Shown here: positions 6,234 to 10,598 of the stretch, piece after piece
Numbering within the stretch: the first letter of the stretch is position 1
Layout: the number at the start of each line of letters is the position of its first letter
Assembly (NCBI GenBank): GCA_000438355.1
Contig: FR901514.1
Coordinates: 252-10,849, forward strand
DNA: 10,598 nt
Direction of reading: 5' to 3'
Source: Clostridium sp. CAG:273
GTDB lineage: Bacteria > Bacillota > Clostridia > TANB77 > CAG-508
The notes under the pieces: generated by a model
Databases searched by the model: none
What the model saw: only the letters and a program-made list of their open reading frames with translations
Told to the model about the DNA's origin: nothing
Translations under genes and position numbers: made by a program

Positions 6234-6755
6234 ATGGCAAATAGAAAATTAGGTAAAACTACAGATATAAGAATGGCAATGCTAAAAACACAATTATCTG
6301 ACTTAATTTTAAATGGTAAAATAAATACAACAGAAGCTAGAGCAAAAGAATTAAAATCATTAGCAGATAGTATTATAGCATTAGCAGTTAAAGAAAAAGA
6401 CAACTTTGATATGGTAGAAGTAAAAGTTTCTAAAGCAAAATTAGATGCTAAAGGAAATAAAGTAACAGAAATAGCAAAAAGCAAAAATGGTAAAGAATAC
6501 TTAAAAGTTGTTAGAGAAGAAAAGACAGAAAAAAGACAAAAAGATCAACCAACAAGATTAAATGCAAGAAGAAAAATGATGAAAATGCTAAATAAAGTTA
6601 AAGATAGTGAAGGTAATGTAGTAGACTTACCATCTAAATTATTTAATGAAATAGCTCCTAAATATGCAGATAGAGTTGGAGGATATACAAGAATTCTAAA
6701 AACAGAGCAAAGAAGAGGAGACGCAGCAGAAATGGTAATATTACAATTAGTGTAA
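6234..6755 (+). CDS. rplQ: Ribosomal protein L17 with ~50-residue internal insertion
   Basis: L17 lies near the polypeptide exit tunnel of the 50S. The N-terminal half (MANRKLGKTTDIRMAMLKTQ, ARAKELKSLAD) and the C-terminal half (ARRKMMKMLN, KLFNEIAPKYADRVGGYTRI, QRRGDAAEMVILQLV) match the family well. The protein is 173 residues against about 120 for B. subtilis L17. The excess is one lysine-rich, strongly charged insertion at about 54-106 where B. subtilis has only a short link. The insertion is in frame, has no stop, and uses the same codons as the rest, so it is not an artefact. Longer L17 forms are known to me from some Clostridia. ATG 6234 follows GGAGGG (6219-6224). The operon terminator starts 26 bp after the stop. 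Confidence 0.96.
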   Translation: MANRKLGKTTDIRMAMLKTQLSDLILNGKINTTEARAKELKSLADSIIALAVKEKDNFDMVEVKVSKAKLDAKGNKVTEIAKSKNGKEYLKVVREEKTEKRQKDQPTRLNARRKMMKMLNKVKDSEGNVVDLPSKLFNEIAPKYADRVGGYTRILKTEQRRGDAAEMVILQLV

Positions 6756-6781
6756 TAAAATGCTGAAATTTTATAACATAT

Positions 6782-6815
6782 AAAAAGTCATATAGAAATT
6801 CTATATGATTTTTTT
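6782..6815 (+). terminator. Rho-independent terminator of the alpha operon
   Basis: AAAAAGTCATATAG (6782-6795) pairs with CTATATGATTTTTT (6801-6814), 14 bp with one G-U pair, around the loop AAATT. The 3' arm runs directly into an uninterrupted T tract (6809-6815). This is a classic intrinsic terminator. The complementary A tract on the 5' side would also let it work on the other strand. It separates the ribosomal operon from the toxin-antitoxin locus. Confidence 0.88.
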
Positions 6816-6832
6816 AGTTTCATTTAAAATAT

Positions 6833-6861
6833 TTGACTAAATATCAATATTATGATAAAAT
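6833..6861 (+). promoter_or_regulatory. Promoter of the toxin-antitoxin operon
   Basis: TTGACT (6833-6838) is followed after 17 bp by TAAAAT (6856-6861), each one mismatch from consensus. TG at 6853-6854 gives an extended -10 (TGATAAAAT). It lies 17 bp past the alpha-operon terminator and about 30 bp before the antitoxin start, so the module has its own strong promoter and a short leader. Confidence 0.8.
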
Positions 6862-6869
6862 ATGCATAT
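6842..6869 (+). promoter_or_regulatory. Operator-like inverted repeats over the TA promoter
   Basis: TATCA (6842-6846) and TGATA (6853-6857) form an inverted repeat with a 6-bp gap between the -35 and -10 boxes. A perfect 10-bp palindrome, ATATGCATAT (6860-6869), covers the -10 end and likely start region. Type II antitoxins of the Phd/YefM family repress their own promoters by binding such sites. Palindromes in AT-rich DNA are common, so the assignment is tentative. Confidence 0.4.
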
Positions 6870-6891
6870 AATATTAGAGGAGGTGCTTAAA

Positions 6892-7146
6892 ATGCCTGTT
6901 ATTAGACCAAGTTCGGATTTGAGAAATAATTATAATGAAATTTCTACTATATGCCATCAAACGAAAAAACCTGTTTATATTACAAAAAATGGCGCAGGAG
7001 ATTTGGCAGTAATGAGTATTGAATTATATGAATTTCTAACAGATAAATATGAACTATATAAAGAGTTAGAAAAAGGAATAAATTCATTAGAAAAAGGAGA
7101 AAAATATTCCTCAAAAGAAGTTTTAGAAGAGTTAGACAAAATTTAA
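6892..7146 (+). CDS. Type II antitoxin, Phd/YefM (RelB-like) family
   Basis: The 84-residue product starts MPVIRPSSDLRNNYNEISTI. Its N-terminal region resembles the Phd/YefM DNA-binding fold: strand, SSDLRNN helix, then KKPVYITKNGAGDLAVMSIE (25-44), the typical 'P.yITkNG...vVms.e.Y' pattern. The acidic, lysine-rich C-terminal helix (about 50-84) would wrap and neutralise the toxin. The start is ATG 6892, with a perfect AGAGGAGGTG site (6876-6885). An upstream in-frame ATG at 6862 would add ten residues and lie at about the transcription start, so it is rejected. The toxin gene follows after 19 bp. The antitoxin probably represses its own promoter together with the toxin. Family assignment is by pattern; the exact subfamily is unsure. 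Confidence 0.85.
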   Translation: MPVIRPSSDLRNNYNEISTICHQTKKPVYITKNGAGDLAVMSIELYEFLTDKYELYKELEKGINSLEKGEKYSSKEVLEELDKI

Positions 7147-7165
7147 ATAGAAAGAGGTTTTACTT

Positions 7166-7474
7166 TTGAAAAAATACAATATAGAATATTCAAAAGAAGC
7201 GAAAGAAGATTTAATTGAAATAAAGAGTTATATTAAGTATAACTTACAAGAATCTAATATAGCACAAAAATTGATTTCAAAAATAATAAAGGAAATAAAT
7301 AATTTAGAAAGTAATCCCGAAATATATACAATTATAGACGATGATATAATAAGAAAACTTAATATAAGGAAATTTATTGTAGATAATTATATTATTTTTT
7401 ATAGAATTAAAGATATTAATATACAAATTGTTAGAATATTGTATAAAAGAAGAAATTGGATAGATTTATTATAA
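7166..7474 (+). CDS. Type II toxin, RelE/ParE family
   Basis: The 102-residue basic protein starts MKKYNIEYSKEAKEDLIEIK. This is the RelE/ParE opening (strand, then a helix with 'A..DL.ei..Yi'). The C-terminal half, IRKFIVDNYIIFYRIKDINI (67-86) followed by QIVRILYKRRNW (87-98), matches the 'y.i.Y.i.d..i.i..i.h.rrdw' end of this superfamily. RelE-type members cut mRNA at the ribosome and ParE-type members poison DNA gyrase. The 'RILYKRRNW' ending leans toward ParE-like sequences, but the target cannot be decided from sequence. The start is TTG 7166, with AGAGGT at 7153-7158 and no better codon nearby. The weak start fits lower expression than the antitoxin, whose SD is optimal. The stop lies inside the terminator hairpin. 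Confidence 0.85.
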   Translation: MKKYNIEYSKEAKEDLIEIKSYIKYNLQESNIAQKLISKIIKEINNLESNPEIYTIIDDDIIRKLNIRKFIVDNYIIFYRIKDINIQIVRILYKRRNWIDLL

Positions 7475-7505
7475 AAGCTTGTATAAAAATTATACAGGCT
7501 TTTAT
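7471..7505 (+). terminator. Terminator hairpin of the toxin-antitoxin operon
   Basis: A 16-bp stem pairs 7471-7486 with 7490-7505 (ATAAAAGCTTGTATAA with TTATACAGGCTTTTAT, one U-G pair) around a 3-nt AAA loop. It includes the toxin stop codon. The T run after the GC part is short (TTTT), so it is a moderate intrinsic terminator. Its AAAA/TTTT symmetry would allow function in both directions. Confidence 0.7.
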
Positions 7506-7531
7506 AAATCACTTAAATTTTAACAAATTCA

Positions 7532-7537
7532 TATAAT
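7532..7537 (+). promoter_or_regulatory. Possible -10 box for the small membrane protein gene
   Basis: TATAAT at 7532-7537 is a full -10 match, 25 bp before the gene start and after the TA terminator, where a new promoter would be expected. No good -35 hexamer lies 16-18 bp upstream (TCACTT at 7509-7514), so it is weak or needs an activator. Confidence 0.35.
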
Positions 7538-7562
7538 ATATAAAAAATATAGGAGGCTTATT

Positions 7563-7922
7563 ATGTCAGACTTTATATTAAATGGAATTCTATGGGTACT
7601 TGCACTTTATGGTTTATTTGAAATTATAAAAACAATTATTTATACATATACATACACAAGTTTAAAATCTGATGGAATATATGTAATTATTGCCGCTAAA
7701 AATCAAGAAAAGAGAATAGAAGGATTTTTAAGAAGTATATTATTTAGATTTTTATATGGAAAAGAAGAATATATAAAAGATATAATTGTTACAGATTTAA
7801 ATTCAACAGATGACACTAAAAAAATTATTAATAATATTGGAAAAGATTATGATTGTATAAAAGTAGCTGAGTGGAGAGAATGTAAAGATGTTATTGATAG
7901 TATAGATGAAGTGAAAAAATAG
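7563..7922 (+). CDS. Small membrane-anchored protein resembling the N-terminal half of a family 2 glycosyltransferase
   Basis: This is a 119-residue protein. A hydrophobic helix at about 5-27 should anchor it in the membrane. Residues 39-92 look like the start of a GT-A (family 2) fold: the first strand and helix IYVIIAAKNQEKRIEGFLRS (39-58), then IIVTDLNSTDDTKKII (74-89), which parallels the usual 'vvDdgStDdT..i' nucleotide-binding turn. The rest of a glycosyltransferase (metal-binding DxD, acceptor domain, catalytic base) is missing, so it is unlikely to be an active enzyme by itself. The short form has a strong SD (AGGAGG, 7551-7556), a clean ATG and a normal stop, so it does not look like a recent truncation. 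It precedes recD2 by 125 bp with no obvious functional link. Function unknown. Confidence 0.7.
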   Translation: MSDFILNGILWVLALYGLFEIIKTIIYTYTYTSLKSDGIYVIIAAKNQEKRIEGFLRSILFRFLYGKEEYIKDIIVTDLNSTDDTKKIINNIGKDYDCIKVAEWRECKDVIDSIDEVKK

Positions 7923-8047
7923 AACTATAATTTTATATATAAATATTAAATAAATTTATTGATACAACCTAAATTTTATTAAATAAGTTGCAAAAATTAC
8001 TTAAAAATTATACAATAATAAAAAATAACAAAAAGAGGTTTTTTAGT

Positions 8048-10262
8048 TTGGAAATTAAAGGAGAAGTAACAGAAATAATATATAAAAATGAGGTAAATGG
8101 GTACTGTATAGCCGTTTTTGAAACAGCAGAAGAGTCTACTACAATAGTAGGCTATTTGCCTTTTGTAAATAAAAACGATACACTAGAAGTAATAGGAAAA
8201 TTTGTTGAGCATCAAGAATATGGTAGGCAATTTAAAGTAGAAACATTTAAAAAAGTAATGCCAGAAACATTGGACTCATTAGAAAGATATTTAGCAAATG
8301 GATTAATAAAAGGAATAGGTCCAGCAACTGCAAAAAAAATAGTAGATACATTTGGAAAAGAAACTATAAATGTATTTAAGTTAGAACCAGAAAGATTATC
8401 ACAAATAAAAGGAATTTCCAAAGATAAAGCTTTGGAAATAGCACAAGAGTTTGTAGAAAATTGGGAATTATGGCAGTTAGTAAGTTATTTAGAAAAATTC
8501 GGTCTTGGACCACAGAGTGCTCAAGGAATATATAAGAAATTAGGAGAAAATGCAATAGAAAAAATAGAGGCAGATCCATATGTTCTAGTAGAATTATCAA
8601 ATAAAGTAGATTTTGTGCAAATAGATAAAATGGCACTTAAAATAGGAATGGAGTATGACAATGAAAAAAGAATAAGAAGTGGAATAAAATATGCACTTCT
8701 TAGAGTAACTTATAATGGTAACTGTGCAGTTTTGTATGAGAATCTAGTAGACTTTGCAAGAGAATTATTAGGGGTAAGTGAGGATGCAATAGATAGTTCT
8801 TTAATTAATATGAAGGCAAAAGAAGAAATATATATAGAAGAAAGAGGAAACGAAGATTGGATTTATTTATCTACATATTATAAAGCTGAAAAAAACATTG
8901 CAGAAAAGTTAATAGAATTAAGAGAATATAAAAATATAAATGCAGTAGAAAATTTAGATAGAAAGTTAAAGAAAATAGAAAAAACACAGAAAATAGAATT
9001 ATCAGATAAACAAAAAGAAGCTGTAAAACTTGTAAATGATAATAATGTTTGTGTTATAACTGGTGGACCAGGTACAGGAAAAACAACAATAATAAAAAGT
9101 ATAATAGATATATATAAAGAAGAGGAATTAAAAATAACTTTGTGTGCTCCAACTGGACGAGCTGCTAAGAGAATGACAGAAGCAACTGGCGAAGAAGCAA
9201 AAACACTACATAGAGTATTGGAAATAGGAAAATTTGCTTCAGAAGATGAAATAAACCCAGATTTATTAGTTACACCGATAGATGCAAATGTGGTAATAAT
9301 TGACGAAGCATCTATGATAGATTTATTTTTAATGAATTATTTAATGAAAGCTTTATATAGTGGTACAAAATTAATATTAGTAGGAGACGAAAATCAGCTT
9401 CCATCTGTTGGACCAGGTAATGTATTAAAAGATATTATTGCATCAGAAAAAGTTCCTGTTGTAACATTAAATAAAATTTTTAGACAAGCTGCAAAAAGTA
9501 AAATAATATTAAATAGCCATAAAGTAAATGAAGGAGAAAGTTTTATTGGTATAAAGCAAGAAAATGAGGAAGAGCTTTTACAAGACTTTTTCTTTATACA
9601 AGAAAATAATAAAGAAAATATAATAAAGCAAATTGTATCACTTTGTACAGGTAGACTAGAAAGATATGGTAATTATGACTTTATAAAAAATATTCAAGTA
9701 ATTACACCAACTAAAAAAGGAAATTTAGGGACAAAAGAGTTAAACCAAGTAATACAAAGCAATGTAAATCCATTTGAAACAACCAAAAAAGAAAAGAAAT
9801 TTGGAGATACAATATTTAGACAGGGAGACAGAATAATGCAAATAAAAAATAATTATGATATTTTTTGGGAAAGAGATGGAAAAACAAATGAGGCAGGTTC
9901 TGGTGTGTTTAATGGAGAGTTTGGAACAATTATAGATATAAATGAAATGGACAAAGAAATAGTAATAAAGTTTGATGATGATAAAAAGGCATGGTATTCA
10001 TATGCAGATTTAGACCAAATAGAACATGCATATGCAATTACTGTGCATAAAGCACAGCGGAAGTGAGTTTGATGTTGTAATTATGCCAATTGCACAAGCA
10101 GCTCCTATGCTACTTACAAGAAATTTGCTATATACTGCAATGACTAGAGCCAAAAAAATGTTAATAATAATAGGAAACAAAAATGTTATAGATTTTATGA
10201 TAAATAATACAGACAGTAAAAAAAGAAATACAGGGCTAGAATATAAATTAAGAAAACTATAA
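8048..10262 (+). pseudogene. recD2: RecD2-family 5'-3' DNA helicase, interrupted by a single-base frameshift
   Basis: RecD2 is a superfamily 1B 5'-3' helicase, separate from RecBCD and linked to DNA repair and replication-fork maintenance. Joining the two frames gives about 737 residues, the expected length. Visible parts are the N-terminal domain, helix-hairpin-helix repeats (about 86-103, 117-135, 151-166), Walker A GGPGTGKTT (339-347), motif Ia APTGRAAKRM (367-376), Walker B IIDEAS (417-422), motif III VGDENQLPSVGPG (445-457), FRQ (478-480) and AYAITVHKAQ (661-670). An extra C at about 10058 then shifts the frame and reading stops at 10066. The start is TTG 8048 with AAAGAGGT (8032-8039), giving MEIKGEVTEII, the family N-terminus. 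An in-frame TTG at 7988 has no SD and adds an unrelated 20 residues. The break may be a sequencing error. Confidence 0.9.
10059..10262 (+). pseudogene. recD2: Displaced C-terminal fragment of RecD2 (motif VI)
   Basis: Read in this frame, the sequence continues the helicase exactly where the upstream frame breaks: GSEFDVVIMPIAQAAPMLLT, then RNLLYTAMTRAKKMLIIIG. It completes the 'HKaQGSEF' motif and provides motif VI, YTAMTRAKK, whose Arg senses ATP. The 67 residues end at TAA 10260-10262. An open frame from ATG 10026 exists, but its first 11 residues are out-of-frame readings of recD2 and no SD precedes it, so this is not an independent gene. Confidence 0.9.
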
Positions 10263-10282
10263 TAAAAATAGTTTATTAATTC

Positions 10283-10346
10283 TACTAAATACTGGTTTAT
10301 TTGGGATACTGTTTTTAACAAAATATGTCAAAACCAATATTTAGTA
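10283..10346. repeat. 16-bp imperfect inverted repeat after recD2
   Basis: TACTAAATACTGGTTT (10283-10298) is complementary to AAACCAATATTTAGTA (10331-10346) at 15 of 16 positions, around a 32-nt loop. It begins 20 bp after the recD2 stop. No T run follows on either strand, so it is not a standard terminator. It could be an mRNA 3' structure, a protein site, or the remains of a tiny inverted-repeat element. No convincing target duplication is visible. Confidence 0.5.
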
Positions 10347-10386
10347 ATTGTTAATTATTTGATGATATTAATAAAAAATGTAAAAA

Positions 10387-10392
10387 TATAAT
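10387..10392 (+). promoter_or_regulatory. Possible -10 box upstream of comF
   Basis: TATAAT (10387-10392) is a full -10 match. The only TTGA-type -35 (TTGATG, 10359-10364) is 22 bp away, too far for a normal sigma-A promoter. If used, transcription would start just before the 7-bp repeat array and put the array in the 5' untranslated region. Confidence 0.25.
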
Positions 10393-10402
10393 TAATTTTG
10401 AG

Positions 10403-10456
10403 ATAGAAGATAGAAAATAGAAAATAAAAAATAAAGAATAGAGAATAAAAAAATAA
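10403..10456. repeat. Heptanucleotide tandem array (consensus ATARARA) upstream of comF
   Basis: Seven consecutive units can be read: ATAGAAG, ATAGAAA, ATAGAAA, ATAAAAA, ATAAAGA, ATAGAGA, ATAAAAAA, then a partial ATAA. The single T of each unit falls at 10404, 10411, 10418, 10425, 10432, 10439, 10446 and 10454: six steps of exactly 7 and one of 8. All other + strand bases in the array are purines. It ends 4 bp before the comF SD. Such arrays can change copy number by slippage. It is noncoding here. Confidence 0.7.
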
Positions 10457-10473
10457 CCGAAAGGAAGAACTAT

Positions 10474-10598
10474 TTGTTTAATTTCATAGAAAAAATTTTA
10501 GATCTAATATTTCCGCCTGTTTGCGGTATTTGCAACAAAGAAATAAACACATATTTATGTAAAAATTGTGAAGAAGAGATAAATAAAATTACATGTGT
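10474..10598 (+). CDS. comF: ComF-family protein (N-terminal part, cut by window end)
   Basis: Only the first 41 residues are in the window. They begin MFNFIEKILDLIFPPVCGIC, the ComF N-terminus: an amphipathic 'll.llfPp.C..C' start, then a four-cysteine zinc ribbon (Cys17, Cys20, Cys29, Cys32). The full proteins continue into a phosphoribosyltransferase-like domain, outside the window here. Family members take part in DNA uptake during competence in naturally transformable species, but are widespread in bacteria not known to be competent. The start is TTG 10474 with AAAGGAAG (10460-10467) at good spacing. Placement after recD2 suggests a DNA-processing neighbourhood, but the 211-bp gap with repeats argues against tight coupling. 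Confidence 0.85.
   Translation, partial: MFNFIEKILDLIFPPVCGICNKEINTYLCKNCEEEINKITC

Noticed and set aside
6862..6891. Earlier ATG start for the antitoxin
   Set aside because: It lies at about the predicted transcription start, and the perfect SD serves ATG 6892.
7959..7987. Promoter for recD2 from TTGATA (7959-7964)
   Set aside because: No acceptable -10 hexamer lies 16-18 bp downstream.
7988..8047. Upstream TTG start for recD2
   Set aside because: There is no SD, and it adds an unrelated lysine- and asparagine-rich stretch. TTG 8048 has an SD and gives the family N-terminus.
10055..10066. Programmed +1 frameshift in recD2
   Set aside because: There is no known slippery motif, no SD-like stimulator close upstream and no obvious downstream structure. 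The P-site CAG would re-pair poorly after slipping. An error or mutation is simpler.
10026..10262. Separate 78-residue gene overlapping the end of recD2
   Set aside because: From residue 12 on it is the missing RecD2 C-terminus including motif VI. It has no SD, and its first residues are an out-of-frame reading of recD2.
10283..10346. Insertion sequence or MITE
   Set aside because: There is no transposase, and no clear target duplication; only the inverted repeat is seen.
10403..10456. CRISPR array
   Set aside because: The units are 7 bp with no spacers, and no cas genes are near.

Overview
The window is AT-rich DNA from a low-GC Gram-positive bacterium, most likely a member of the Clostridia (Bacillota). 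Four observations support this. The gene order is rplO-secY-adk-map-infA-rpmJ-rpsM-rpsK-rpsD-rpoA-rplQ. Most genes have strong GGAGG-type Shine-Dalgarno (SD) sites and several use TTG starts. Ribosomal proteins S4 and L36 are the zinc-binding (C+) forms. rpsD sits inside the alpha operon rather than apart from it as in Bacillus subtilis. All genes are on the + strand. The genus cannot be fixed from the sequence alone.

Region 1 (1-3057) is the end of the spc operon: the tail of rplO (L15), then secY (translocon), adk (adenylate kinase) and map (methionine aminopeptidase). Region 2 (3046-6815) is an alpha-operon unit. It begins with a textbook promoter (TTGACA, 17 bp, TATAAT) embedded in the last codons of map and a hairpin at the predicted 5' end of the transcript. 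It then reads infA, rpmJ, rpsM, rpsK, rpsD, rpoA and rplQ, and ends at a good rho-independent terminator. The 188-bp spacer between rpmJ and rpsM is long for this operon. It holds a long hairpin, a second small hairpin, and a stretch complementary to the rpsM Shine-Dalgarno site and start codon. This makes it a candidate ribosomal-protein autoregulatory leader. L17 (rplQ) carries an insertion of about 50 residues.

Region 3 (6833-7505) is a compact type II toxin-antitoxin module (Phd/YefM-like antitoxin, RelE/ParE-like toxin). It has its own strong promoter, an operator-like inverted repeat and a terminator hairpin. Region 4 (7532-10598) holds a small membrane-anchored protein resembling the first half of a family 2 glycosyltransferase, then recD2, then the start of a ComF-family gene that runs off the window. 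recD2 is broken by a single extra C at about 10058, which removes helicase motif VI from the main reading frame. The recD2-comF spacer holds a long imperfect inverted repeat and an array of 7-bp units with very regular period.

Most of the window is housekeeping. The items most worth a second look are the putative rpsM leader, the recD2 frameshift, the heptamer array, the mini-glycosyltransferase and the L17 insertion. I found no CRISPR array, tRNA, rRNA or insertion sequence. No stretch of more than 300 bases lacks a gene.
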